A stretch of DNA of 64,000 bases from Halomonas sp. I5-271120 (GTDB lineage: Bacteria > Pseudomonadota > Gammaproteobacteria > Pseudomonadales > Halomonadaceae): positions 62,001-126,000 of the forward strand of contig NZ_CP130702.1 of assembly GCF_030553075.1 (NCBI RefSeq), read 5' to 3'. A program made the translations under genes and the position numbers. Every line of letters starts with the position of its first letter. Position 1 is the first letter of the stretch. Below are positions 18,506 through 26,369 of this stretch, piece by piece. Below the pieces are notes generated by a model. That model did no database searches, had not been told where the DNA came from, and saw only the letters and a list, made by a program, of their open reading frames with translations.

Positions 18506-19186
18506 TCAGCCGAAGAGGGCCAGCTGACTTTCGTCATTGGCCGCGGGCGGGTGTGGCTTGCTTGAGGCCTCGCGGATGTCGGCCAGCGGCTCGAGCGGGA
18601 AGCTGCTGGCAAGGTGCATGTCGTGCATTGCATTGCCATCGGGCGACCAGATCAAGCACTGGTGCGGGGCGATGTCCGGTCCCTCGTATCGCACGACCGG
18701 GTGCCCGGCCAGGGAATGCCACGTCACAACACCCCCGGCGTGCCGGGCACGCCAGCCAGTCCCACGGCGCTGCTTTTCCGAGACCTTCGCCAGGCTGATA
18801 TCCACGACAGGCGTGCCGGGCAGCCCCTGAAGGATGTTGACTGGCGTCGCACAGACCATCGTGGTGCCAGCTGCCTTCACCAGGAGGCCGGTGTGGTCGC
18901 CTCGCGCTCGACGGCCATCGACAATGGCTTGCTCGTCGTGATACTCCCGTCTCATCTCCCCATCGAACTGAGAAGGCAATGCCAGGCGGTACGCATTGAT
19001 CACGGGGTTGGTTCTTCCGCCATAGGGGCCGTACATGATTCCGATCGCGGTATAGCGATGGCCACGGAACACCTGAGACTTGACGCTGGCAGGGCCTTTC
19101 TCGGGCTTGCTCCCCACTAGCTGCGGCGCGGAGTACATTTCCGTCAATTCTGCCCACTGCTCCATGGGGGCCGTCACATCAATCAT
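18506..19186 (-). CDS. Hypothetical protein, 226 aa
   Basis: The start at 19186 follows AGGAG by 7 nt (product MIDVTAPMEQWAELT). It is a soluble, mixed alpha/beta protein with GHRYTAIGIMYGPYGGRTNP near the N-terminus and a C-terminal NDESQLALFG tail. Other small plasmid proteins end in a similar QLALF motif, including the 80-aa protein at 22391-22633 (VQLALFN). That tail resembles a DNA sliding-clamp binding motif (QLxLF), which is an inference. Its start overlaps the previous gene by 8 nt. Confidence 0.65.
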   Translation of the reverse strand: MIDVTAPMEQWAELTEMYSAPQLVGSKPEKGPASVKSQVFRGHRYTAIGIMYGPYGGRTNPVINAYRLALPSQFDGEMRREYHDEQAIVDGRRARGDHTGLLVKAAGTTMVCATPVNILQGLPGTPVVDISLAKVSEKQRRGTGWRARHAGGVVTWHSLAGHPVVRYEGPDIAPHQCLIWSPDGNAMHDMHLASSFPLEPLADIREASSKPHPPAANDESQLALFG

Positions 19187-19829
19187 GGTTTGCTCCTGCG
19201 GTGAGGTTGGTCGCCACGTCTCCATAGGCCTCTTCTGAGAGGAGAGGAGAAAGATCTCGAGCGCACTGGTCGAGCGGATGGATCAAGTACAAGCCACTGC
19301 TGATGAATGGCAGGAACAGGTCCAGAATCTTCCCGCTATCAGGGCTAATCGAAGCTGCGATCACAGGATCAACAAGCCCTTCATGCTCCATGCGCTTGAG
19401 CAGGTATCGAAACGATGAGATCAACCGATGCTTGGATCCGCGGACTCCAATGCCGAGGATGAGGTCTTCATCGCCTCGGCCATGATTCTGTGCGTGTACA
19501 GCCGGTTCGTTCTCGTAGGCGAGCGTCAGTTGATATGCAGTAGTCTCGTGAGAATCTTCAGGAAAATGCGCGCGTCGCATGACATGCCAACCTCCAAGTT
19601 CCACCGGAAAGCCGAGAGGAACGGCATGGATAGCCTGGAACCTCTGAAGTAGAGAATGGGCATCACAGGCGTATCGGGAAATCGCACCATTGCAGATATA
19701 GGCAAGCCGCAAGCGCGGTGACGTTTTTTCGACCAGTATTCGCTGAGAGCGGCCAATAATGTCGCCTGAAGGCAGCTTTGCTGGGCCGTCATGTGCAACG
19801 GTGATGACATCTAACGGATGTAGCTTCAT
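19179..19829 (-). CDS. Hypothetical protein, 216 aa, first gene of methyltransferase cluster
   Basis: ATG 19829 is preceded by GAGGGG. A soluble protein with no motif I can name; segments include SGDIIGRSQRILVEK and GVRGSKHRLISSFRYLLKRMEHEGL. It sits directly behind a very good shared-type promoter and overlaps the next gene by 8 nt, so it appears to be the first gene of the minus-strand cluster that includes the C5 methyltransferase. Confidence 0.65.
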   Translation of the reverse strand: MKLHPLDVITVAHDGPAKLPSGDIIGRSQRILVEKTSPRLRLAYICNGAISRYACDAHSLLQRFQAIHAVPLGFPVELGGWHVMRRAHFPEDSHETTAYQLTLAYENEPAVHAQNHGRGDEDLILGIGVRGSKHRLISSFRYLLKRMEHEGLVDPVIAASISPDSGKILDLFLPFISSGLYLIHPLDQCARDLSPLLSEEAYGDVATNLTAGANHD

Positions 19830-19859
19830 GGGTGATACCCCTCGACAAGTGATGCCAAT

Positions 19860-19887
19860 ACGTTAGCAAGGGGAATCCGATCGGGAA
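19860..19887 (-). promoter_or_regulatory. Shared-type promoter of the methyltransferase cluster
   Basis: TTCCCGAT (19887-19880 on minus), preceded by TACC, with an extended -10 TGCTAACGT (TAACGT at positions 23-28). The start codon is 30 nt downstream. Box and -10 are nearly the same as in the promoter at 31028. Confidence 0.7.
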
Positions 19888-19935
19888 GGTAACTTCGCGA
19901 GGTGAGTGGAGAGGTATTTCCGTTTTATTGGAACA

Positions 19936-19958
19936 CAAAAGGCACCATATTGGTGCCT
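19936..19958 (-). terminator. Terminator of the FlgT-like gene
   Basis: An 8-bp perfect stem (AGGCACCA with TGGTGCCT), a 3-nt loop and TTTT on the minus strand. It lies 40 nt after the stop of the gene at 19999-21156. Confidence 0.8.
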
Positions 19959-19998
19959 GAAGGAAATCAATGAAGTTGTAAATCTTGATGCTAACGAG

Positions 19999-21156
19999 TT
20001 ACTTCTCCCACTCAATGTGAGCACTTATTCCTTCCGTGGCTTCATACTCCTGTTTGCTCAAGGCGAGCGTGACGGCATGTTCAGGTTCTCTATTCTCTGA
20101 GAAGGCAAGATACTCGTTGTGCAACATGCATAGTCTTCTCGCTTCATCCACATTGCCCACGACTTCTGTATCTGGCTTTACTTCACACTGATCATATTTC
20201 GTCGCGAACCAGAATGGCGCGCGGTACACCTCGCTTTCATCACCGGAGCTGTTGTTGATGGTTACCACAAGGTAACCGCTCCACTCTGCTAGCGTGTTCG
20301 CATAAAAGGCGCTGTCGGGGGATTTTGCATTATTGGATCGAGCCCGCTCGAGGTTGACCACGTATCCTGTAGAATTCTTGATCCGGAACTCATTTTTTTC
20401 GAGTCGGAGGTGATCAGTCACCCAGTCCCGTAAGGTGTCCAGAGGCAGTTCCCAGTCCAAGTAGAAGGAAAGGGCTACTTGTTCGCCCTCTTTACGCACC
20501 GATGAGGGCGTGATGGACACACCTTTCTCCGTCACGCGGGGAATGAGCTGCTTTTCCAGAAAATACTGAAACTCTGAATCGGATACTGATGTGGTAAAGG
20601 ATTCGAGTGAAATTGATTCCTTGCCAACTTCGTTGTTTTCGAATTGCTCATCGCTGTATGAACTCAACTCGTCATACACGGTCACAGGGTCACCGGTAGA
20701 CGATTGGGTGGGTGGCGAATACGAAGGCATAAGAGGACTGCCACTACTCTGCCGAGCTGATGTTTCTACCTGGGACTCTCGCTCAATGAGAGCATCAATT
20801 CGCCGATCAAGCAGGCGATCATCCAGGGTGGCATCGGCACTGAGTTTGAGTACCTGTTGGCCAGAGGAAGTGAGACCGAAAGTCTCCTCGATGTTATCCA
20901 GAAGGACCATCGTCGCCGAGACGATCTGCTCTCTCTCCTTGAGTTCTCCAGACTCATAGGTCAGCGTTGAGTGTACATAGGACTCTGACTCAGCCGCAGC
21001 TTGAAGCTTGATGTCTTCAATGGCGGCATGTCGTGCATCGAGTCTGCTATCAGAATCACCGAGTCGAAAATCGACCGTATAGCGCTTTGTCCAGGATGGA
21101 GAGGCGCTCGCAATAACTGGGAACAACATGAACAGAGCCACGAAGAGGCGAAACAT
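19999..21156 (-). CDS. Exported FlgT-like envelope protein
   Basis: 385 aa. The start at 21156 has GGAG 8 nt upstream and gives a signal peptide MFRLFVALFMLFPVIASAS. The mature N-terminus has the pattern of the FlgT-N/LPP20 fold: SRLDARHAAIEDIKLQAAAES, then SATMVLLDNIEETFG and a VLKLSADATLDDR strand. In Vibrio, FlgT builds the H ring around the flagellar basal body. A Ser/Pro-rich linker (about 150-185) leads to a second domain without known motifs. It is transcribed divergently from a related small gene; the LPP20 lipoprotein is close by. The family call rests on pattern, not on a search. Confidence 0.6.
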   Translation of the reverse strand: MFRLFVALFMLFPVIASASPSWTKRYTVDFRLGDSDSRLDARHAAIEDIKLQAAAESESYVHSTLTYESGELKEREQIVSATMVLLDNIEETFGLTSSGQQVLKLSADATLDDRLLDRRIDALIERESQVETSARQSSGSPLMPSYSPPTQSSTGDPVTVYDELSSYSDEQFENNEVGKESISLESFTTSVSDSEFQYFLEKQLIPRVTEKGVSITPSSVRKEGEQVALSFYLDWELPLDTLRDWVTDHLRLEKNEFRIKNSTGYVVNLERARSNNAKSPDSAFYANTLAEWSGYLVVTINNSSGDESEVYRAPFWFATKYDQCEVKPDTEVVGNVDEARRLCMLHNEYLAFSENREPEHAVTLALSKQEYEATEGISAHIEWEK

Positions 21157-21185
21157 GACGTACTCCAATGTGTGTGAGGTAAGAA

Positions 21186-21566
21186 ATGATCCGAGCAATC
21201 ACCATGGGCCTGACTGCGTCAGCGGCCCTGATCCTGGGAGGCCAGGCACTGGCTGACTCCTCCGCAGCTGATTTCAACAACGGTGCCTGGCACGGCACTG
21301 CGTGCGTGGCATCTAGCGCTGAACGCGCAGACCGCATTGCGGTGATCAAGGCCCGCGCGGCGATCGTTCGCGAGCGCGAGGCAGATCGTATCTATGGCCA
21401 TGAGAGGCTCGATAACGAAGGAAATCGCCATTCCCTTCGTGTCAGTTCCTACAGTGGCGGGAAGATGCGCCCCGTTCGCGTGGCTGAGACCTGGGTAGAA
21501 CATGAAGCGGAGGCGGGTCATGAGACCACCTGTGTCCGCGTCACAGAACAGCCGTCATACGGGTGA
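21186..21566 (+). CDS. Exported LPP20/FlgT-N-like small protein
   Basis: 126 aa, GAGG upstream of the ATG, and a signal peptide ending near GGQALA-DS. The mature protein reads like a single small alpha/beta domain: AERADRIAVIKARAAIVRERE helix, then RVSSYSGGKMRPVRVAETWVEH strands and a final CVRVTE strand. The helix-plus-sheet order matches the N-terminal domain of the neighbouring FlgT-like protein and the LPP20 fold. Two cysteines (about residues 40 and 117) could form a disulphide. It starts 29 nt from the divergent gene and converges with the lipoprotein gene, 7 nt apart. Confidence 0.6.
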   Translation: MIRAITMGLTASAALILGGQALADSSAADFNNGAWHGTACVASSAERADRIAVIKARAAIVREREADRIYGHERLDNEGNRHSLRVSSYSGGKMRPVRVAETWVEHEAEAGHETTCVRVTEQPSYG

Positions 21567-21573
21567 GTCAGGC

Positions 21574-22272
21574 TCAGAGGGACTGAGCATCGCTGGTAGT
21601 GGCCGCGGCACTGACTTGAGCGCCACTTGCTTGCTCTTCCTCGAGGCGCTGGGCACGGCGGTGCTCCAGGCGCTTCTGCAGTTCGTCATAGGCCGCTTGA
21701 GCAGAGTCCTGCACTTGCTGGCCCTCAGCCTCGGCCGCCGCTGCGATCAGGGCGTCCATCGGCATCCGGACCAGGGTGAAGGCGTGGAAGCGCCCATCGA
21801 TCGGCACCACTTCCTGGTGCACGACTTCTTGGCCTTGCAGGTTCACGCGTTCAACGAACCGGTCGATCACCAGGGTGTACTGTGACTGCGCGGTACCCGT
21901 ATTGGTCTCGCTGGCATACTGCTTCTCCATGCCGGACAGTTCCTGCTTAATCTCCTGGGCGAGGTTGAAGTCGCCAACCAGCTTCGCCTGACGAAGCGCC
22001 AGCGCCATCTTGCCGGAGTCAGCCATGCCCACGGCATAGATGAAGTTCGGATCCTGCGTCGGGGGCTCGAGTGCCCAGTTGGGCACGGCGCCGAGATACT
22101 CCTCATTGACTTCTTGCTGGCGATCACGACGTTCTTCGGCTGCATCTGCCGCTACGGCATCGGCTTCGGCGCGGTCTTCAGCGAGGTCTTTCATGGAGGG
22201 GCCGGCGCAGCCGGACAGGATCAGAGCGACAGCGCCGGCAGTGATCGGCAAGGCGAGCTTATGGTTAAGCAT
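21574..22272 (-). CDS. LPP20 family outer-membrane lipoprotein
   Basis: 232 aa. AAGGA lies 8 nt before ATG. A lipoprotein signal with lipobox LSGC (Cys at about 22) is followed by a charged helical linker (residues 28-60). The LPP20 core then begins: PNWALEPPTQDPNFIYAVG, SGKMALALRQAKLVGDFNLAQEI and a YTLVIDRFVERV strand. The C-terminus is a second charged helix (DELQKRLEHRRAQRLEEEQ). LPP20-type proteins (FlgP in Vibrio) form outer-membrane-associated rings. With the FlgT-like neighbours this could be part of an envelope ring; its link to conjugation is inferred. Confidence 0.8.
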   Translation of the reverse strand: MLNHKLALPITAGAVALILSGCAGPSMKDLAEDRAEADAVAADAAEERRDRQQEVNEEYLGAVPNWALEPPTQDPNFIYAVGMADSGKMALALRQAKLVGDFNLAQEIKQELSGMEKQYASETNTGTAQSQYTLVIDRFVERVNLQGQEVVHQEVVPIDGRFHAFTLVRMPMDALIAAAAEAEGQQVQDSAQAAYDELQKRLEHRRAQRLEEEQASGAQVSAAATTSDAQSL

Positions 22273-22304
22273 TAGAGTGTCCTTACATGGGGGATTTCAG
22301 GGGC

Positions 22305-22332
22305 ACCCTATCTCATCTCGAAGAATCGAGAA
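22305..22332 (-). promoter_or_regulatory. Promoter of the LPP20 lipoprotein (variant shared type)
   Basis: TTCTCGAT (22332-22325 on minus) with TAGGGT at positions 23-28, 32 nt before the start codon. The spacing is identical to the core members. Confidence 0.45.
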
Positions 22333-22346
22333 CCCTGTTTACAGGC

Positions 22347-22362
22347 TAAAAAAGGCGGTTTT
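22347..22362 (-). promoter_or_regulatory. Conserved upstream element shared with the gene at 52526
   Basis: On minus AAAACCGCCTTTTTTA; one base differs from the element at 52600-52615. It lies 75 nt before the start codon and just upstream of the promoter, as expected for an activator site. Confidence 0.45.
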
Positions 22363-22390
22363 ATTGCAACACAGAATGCAACGGCGAGTA

Positions 22391-22633
22391 TCAGTTGAAC
22401 AAAGCCAACTGGACTTCCGCAGTACCAATGCGGGGAGGCAGGCTAACGGGAGGCCGTGGATCCGCCACGTCCCCATAGTCCCCAGAGGCATCATCCATGC
22501 CCCGTAGCCATTCGATGTCGTCTGGGCTCCAGGCAGGGAAGGGTGAGACCTGGAAGCGCCCGATTTCTTTGCGTAGCTCGAAGGCCGTCAGGTAGACCGT
22601 CGATGTACTGTCTTGCTGATTCCTATCGTTCAT
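22391..22633 (-). CDS. Small hypothetical protein with QLALF tail (80 aa)
   Basis: ATG 22633 has an AGGTG site upstream; a longer in-frame form exists but has a low-complexity start. The protein is polar with a Pro-rich C-terminal third and ends in VQLALFN, similar to the NDESQLALFG tail of the 226-aa protein at 18506-19186. Such tails resemble beta-clamp binding motifs. It lies 62 nt downstream of the membrane protein gene and probably belongs to its operon. Confidence 0.5.
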   Translation of the reverse strand: MNDRNQQDSTSTVYLTAFELRKEIGRFQVSPFPAWSPDDIEWLRGMDDASGDYGDVADPRPPVSLPPRIGTAEVQLALFN

Positions 22634-22695
22634 GATGCACCTGACGGGAGGCAATTTGATGGGCGGGCCTCCTTGGCAGGGAGGACTGGGCCCGG

Positions 22696-23163
22696 TTAGC
22701 GGGCAGCGAGCTCCCTGAGCCGTTCTTTCGAGACGGATGCGACACGAGCCACTTCGTTCCAATGCTTCGGCTCGACGTTGAAGGTCACCACTTCATGGGT
22801 CGTGATGTTGTTGGCATTGTTATAGGCCTGTAGCGCCTCTGCCGCCATGCGTTCAATGTTGCGAGAGCCTACACCAACCAGGCCAATAGCGTCACCGGAC
22901 TTCCAGAGGATCCCGTTCGGCATCAGCATGCCGACCAACAATGAAGCGACCATGACGACGGCCACCAACCCCAGAACCACTGCTGCAAGGGACATGGCAG
23001 GACTGGTGGCATAAAGGCTCTGTGCAACATGGAGAAAGGGGAGCATCCCCAGCGCATGGATGGCTGATTTGGCCATTTTGTGCCGGGAGTCCATTTTGCG
23101 CAGAGTCGTAACGCGCTCACCATTCGTGGGATCTTCCAGCACTTTGAAACGTTCGATGCGCAT
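22696..23163 (-). CDS. Hypothetical membrane protein, 155 aa
   Basis: A basic N-terminal region (MRIERFKVLEDPTNGERV) precedes a long hydrophobic stretch (about residues 52-83, SPAMSLAAVVLGLVAVV and following) forming one or two membrane helices, then a soluble C-terminal tail with MAAEALQAYNNANNITTHEVV. GAGGAG is rather far from the ATG (13 nt). No family recognised. Confidence 0.6.
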   Translation of the reverse strand: MRIERFKVLEDPTNGERVTTLRKMDSRHKMAKSAIHALGMLPFLHVAQSLYATSPAMSLAAVVLGLVAVVMVASLLVGMLMPNGILWKSGDAIGLVGVGSRNIERMAAEALQAYNNANNITTHEVVTFNVEPKHWNEVARVASVSKERLRELAAR

Positions 23164-23261
23164 GATTGCTTGCGTTCTCCTCGGTCAGCGCCCTGATAGT
23201 AATGTGATAACATCCTGTAAAAGTAACAGGCACACTCTGCGATTACATGACTGTATGTTAA

Positions 23262-23297
23262 GTTCCGAAAGGAACGAGAAAATTCCAGTTAAACTGG
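23262..23297. promoter_or_regulatory. Two short palindromes in the divergent promoter region
   Basis: GTTCC-GAAA-GGAAC (23262-23275) and CCAGT-TAA-ACTGG (23285-23297) lie between the divergent genes starting at 23163 and 23325. They may be operators. The region 23164-23321 holds no gene. Confidence 0.4.
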
Positions 23298-23324
23298 TAC
23301 TTTTGATCTCCATGGGGGAGAATG

Positions 23325-23615
23325 ATGATTCAGGCAGATCGTGGTGACAAGGGGCTGCAGAAAGAACGAAGAAAGCTCCATGACTTCAATGCACTCGAGC
23401 GCCAGCTTGCTGAAGAGCTACGCAAGCTTGATAAGGGGCAAAGCGAATCAGCGGGGGTCAAAACGGCTCTCGTAGAGTCTGAACGACGTGATAACCAGTT
23501 TCATGAACAGCTCACCCAGTTGATGGGCGAGTTCAATATTGATGATCAGTTATTGAGAGAGATCATTCGTGTCCTACAACAATCGGATTTCTCGGTTAAT
23601 GCGAAAGAACACTAA
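23325..23615 (+). CDS. Small coiled-coil protein, 96 aa
   Basis: GGGGGAG lies 4 nt before ATG 23325; an ATG one codon earlier is almost inside that site. The protein is charged and strongly helical (KERRKLHDFNALERQLAEEL, FHEQLTQLMGEFNID), probably a coiled coil or helical hairpin. No family recognised. The next gene overlaps its end. Confidence 0.6.
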   Translation: MIQADRGDKGLQKERRKLHDFNALERQLAEELRKLDKGQSESAGVKTALVESERRDNQFHEQLTQLMGEFNIDDQLLREIIRVLQQSDFSVNAKEH

Positions 23616-24057
23616 AGCCTTACTGTCGGCCGTACTGACAGCGGGGTTGATCTCGGTAGGAAGCGTGCAAGCCAGCCAGGCGCCCACCTTGGATCTCACC
23701 AGCGCTTCGGCATTCCAGGAGTCCATTGAGGACATGAAGTCGTCTGTGCCGGCAGGCACACTCGAAGAAGAGGCTTTCCAACAGGCTCTGGTCTTCGCAA
23801 TCTATGACTACAAGCTCGCCGACGCTGGCAAGGCCCTGCAGAACGGGCGGCGCCTGAAGGCCATCAGCCGCGAGGCTCACGGAATGAGCGTCAAGGATCT
23901 GTATGCCAATGCGGCCCATTACTGGCAGCAAGAGCTCGATGTGCTTCAGCAGGCCGTCATGATGGGTGAGCTGAAGCAGGGCGTCACGGTGGCAGAAGCC
24001 CAAGCCTACATCGCAAAGCTTCAGGCCATGATGTCGCTGGGCCGCCGATCCCGCTAA
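23599..24057 (+). CDS. Exported helical protein, 152 aa
   Basis: From ATG 23599 the product has a signal peptide MRKNTKALLSAVLTAGLISVGSVQA; a GTG at 23569 with GAGAGAG upstream would add ten residues. The mature part is helical (EEEAFQQALVFAIYDYKLADAGKAL, MSVKDLYANAAHYWQQELDVL). It resembles small periplasmic proteins of unknown role that carry a KAIYDYKL-like segment, but no name can be given. It overlaps the coiled-coil gene, so they are probably co-translated. It converges with the next gene, overlapping by 4 nt. Confidence 0.6.
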   Translation: MRKNTKALLSAVLTAGLISVGSVQASQAPTLDLTSASAFQESIEDMKSSVPAGTLEEEAFQQALVFAIYDYKLADAGKALQNGRRLKAISREAHGMSVKDLYANAAHYWQQELDVLQQAVMMGELKQGVTVAEAQAYIAKLQAMMSLGRRSR

Positions 24058-24398
24058 GTATCAGCTCGCCTGCCACCAAACGGATACCGCGCCAGCCCCA
24101 GAGCACAGGCTGACAGCAGCGGTGTGGCAAGCGCCCCCAGCATGAACAGGCTCACTCCTTGAAAGCTCATCAGGTCGGCGAGAGACGCGAACCGGCCTGG
24201 CAATTTGCTGGCCAGCCAGTCAGCCACAAACCCTGCGTAGAGGGTGCCGGACATAATCCAGCTGCCAGCGCGGGAGAAATCGTACAGGCGTGTTTGTAGC
24301 GGGGACATCTGTCTCCGATGGTAGTGGATCGCTATCAGCTGCAACGGCGCCATCAGCCCGCACGTTACCCATAGAACAACGATGAAGGTTCCTGCCAT
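24054..24398 (-). CDS. Hypothetical inner-membrane protein, 114 aa
   Basis: AGGAG lies 7 nt before ATG. Three hydrophobic helices (residues 3-24, about 45-62 and 82-104) with short basic loops. No motif recognised. It starts 17 nt after the stop of the helicase gene on the same strand and is probably translated from the same transcript. Confidence 0.65.
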   Translation of the reverse strand: MAGTFIVVLWVTCGLMAPLQLIAIHYHRRQMSPLQTRLYDFSRAGSWIMSGTLYAGFVADWLASKLPGRFASLADLMSFQGVSLFMLGALATPLLSACALGLARYPFGGRRADT

Positions 24399-24415
24399 GG
24401 TCGCTCTCCTTGCGA

Positions 24416-26341
24416 TTATGCTCTCTTGCGCCTTGGGCGCCTGCCCAGCGCCGCTCTCAGGGCATCGGGGCCTGAGGGCTTGGCTTCTGACTGCCGCGCC
24501 AGCTCTTCTTCAAAAGCACGAAGCGAGGCTCCAGCCGGGTCGCCACGAAACGTCGGCGTAAAGGACTCTTGCTGCGCACTCATCCTCCTCAGCCGGTTAT
24601 CCGGCACCATCTCCAGCATGATCTGAGGGGAGGGGCCGAATTGGGGATGCCATAGCGGCGTCTCGACGGTTTCGTTGGATGCGACCTGATTGCTGGCCAA
24701 CGCCGGCCGTTTTTTCCCGAAGCCCATTTCATTGAGCCAGTCGACCAGCCCTTGTGGAATCACCACCTCGTAGGTCGCCCGAGAGATGGCGGTATAGAGG
24801 TGATTCAGGCCCGCTTGTCGCTGGAGGTTCATTTTTCCCGGCGCCAGCAGGCGTGGCGGTACAAGATCGCCACTGAGCACGACACGGTCGAATTCTGAGC
24901 CCTTGGCGCGAGTTGTGGTTGTCACGGTGACATGCCGGGCTGGCGGGTTCCGCCAGTCTCGGATCAGTGCGTCCTGCCGCTGGGCGTCCTTGAGGATCAG
25001 CCGGTCCGCGACGCGCAGGTAGTCCACCTGATGGGCTTGCAGCTCTATGCAGAGGTCGATCAGGCCGACAGTGTGCATGTCCTTCTGTGCCGAGAAACGG
25101 TGATGAGCTTCCGCCAGGGTATTCAGCCCTTTCAGGTCACGGCGATACGAGAGCTCTGCCTCTGGGACGATGCCAGTTTCACGCATGCCGATGGCCATGA
25201 GGTCACGGAAGGTCTCGATGCTGTAGTTGCGAATGCCATCGACCCAGGCAATCTCGGCCCCACGGGACGCCATCATTACTGCTTCGCCCAGGAGGGGCTT
25301 CACCGATCGGGCGATGAGGGTGTAGTGGAGCCCATGCTGCTCCAGATACTCGCGCCGATTGGGAGTGAACACGGAGGAGCGGCCAAGCCCAGTGACCCTG
25401 CTGGGATCGGTATCTCCGGCCACATGATGGGTCAGTGCATTGAGCAGCTCCGCAACCGGAGCGCCGAAGCGGTAGGACTCGGACAAGGCCATGTCGGTCG
25501 GCGCCTCAGGTTCGCCCAGCAGCGGAGAAAGGACACCACCGGACGATCCCAGCGAAGGCTGCAAGGATTGATACGGGTCGCCGAGCATCACCAGATCGAT
25601 GCGCTGGCGCCTCAGGAACGAGAACACGACCGGGGGGCAATCCTGAGCTTCCTCGACCACCACGATGTCGTTGCCGGACAGCGGCGACACCTCCTGGTAT
25701 TCACCACTCCCGCCCTTGGTGTCGGGAACGCGGATCGTGCCCCGGGAGAGCGCCCACTCGCGAATGATGAAGTCGTAGGTCAGGGGGATGATGTCGGTAT
25801 CAGGATTGCCCTGGCTGGTGGCCACGGCACGGGCGCCTGTCACGGCCCGCTTCAGGCCATCCTTGCCTAGCTCCTGATGCAGTTCTTGCGGGATGTCACC
25901 CTCATCCGGCACGGCGCGAGTGGTGAAGATCCAGCCTTCGACGGCCGCACGAGCCCCATGGGCCTCCCGGGAAGTATGGACATACCCGCTTTCCGTGATG
26001 GCGCGAAGGGGGATGCGGCTGAACATGCGATTGCCCTGGCGCCGGATCTTGTCCTGAAACCGGTGATGAACGAACGACAGTGCTTGGCCGTACAGCGTCG
26101 TGACGCGGACGCTCTCCGGCAGCGACAGTCTGGCCCGGTCTGCGATGTTGCGGCTCTTCGAGAGGAAGAGGATTCTCCGATCGGAGGCCAGCCGCGCCAG
26201 CTCAGTGATCAGGACGGATTTTCCCGTCCCCGGGCCAGCGGTGATCGGGAAGAACCGGGAGGCGCCATGGTCAGGCCGTGCCGGCGCCATGATCTGGGCA
26301 ATGATTTCGCGCTTCTCAGGGGCTAGTGTCACGTTACTCAT
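24416..26341 (-). CDS. Superfamily 1 (UvrD/Rep-like) DNA helicase
   Basis: 641 aa from ATG 26341; a GTG six codons earlier is possible, and neither start has a well-spaced site. Walker A is GPGTGKS (residues 36-42), Walker B/motif II is VVEEAQD (E in place of the first D), followed by MLGDPYQSL (motif III). Near the C-terminus are TRAKGSEFDRVVL (motif V region) and YTAISRATYEVVI (motif VI). It should unwind DNA with ATP. There is no nuclease domain. Plasmid-borne UvrD-like helicases often serve repair, replication or defence. The C-terminal 60 residues are basic and probably disordered. Confidence 0.85.
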   Translation of the reverse strand: MSNVTLAPEKREIIAQIMAPARPDHGASRFFPITAGPGTGKSVLITELARLASDRRILFLSKSRNIADRARLSLPESVRVTTLYGQALSFVHHRFQDKIRRQGNRMFSRIPLRAITESGYVHTSREAHGARAAVEGWIFTTRAVPDEGDIPQELHQELGKDGLKRAVTGARAVATSQGNPDTDIIPLTYDFIIREWALSRGTIRVPDTKGGSGEYQEVSPLSGNDIVVVEEAQDCPPVVFSFLRRQRIDLVMLGDPYQSLQPSLGSSGGVLSPLLGEPEAPTDMALSESYRFGAPVAELLNALTHHVAGDTDPSRVTGLGRSSVFTPNRREYLEQHGLHYTLIARSVKPLLGEAVMMASRGAEIAWVDGIRNYSIETFRDLMAIGMRETGIVPEAELSYRRDLKGLNTLAEAHHRFSAQKDMHTVGLIDLCIELQAHQVDYLRVADRLILKDAQRQDALIRDWRNPPARHVTVTTTTRAKGSEFDRVVLSGDLVPPRLLAPGKMNLQRQAGLNHLYTAISRATYEVVIPQGLVDWLNEMGFGKKRPALASNQVASNETVETPLWHPQFGPSPQIMLEMVPDNRLRRMSAQQESFTPTFRGDPAGASLRAFEEELARQSEAKPSGPDALRAALGRRPRRKRA

Positions 26342-26369
26342 CCTCGATGGAAGCTGCACACTTGGCGCG

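Noticed and set aside
18534..19157. 207-aa minus-strand frame overlapping the 226-aa gene
   Set aside because: Arg/Ala/Pro-rich shadow; the 226-aa frame has an AGGAG site and balanced composition.
19906..20100. Small plus-strand frame of 64 aa
   Set aside because: It crosses the terminator and the end of the FlgT-like gene, and has no motif.
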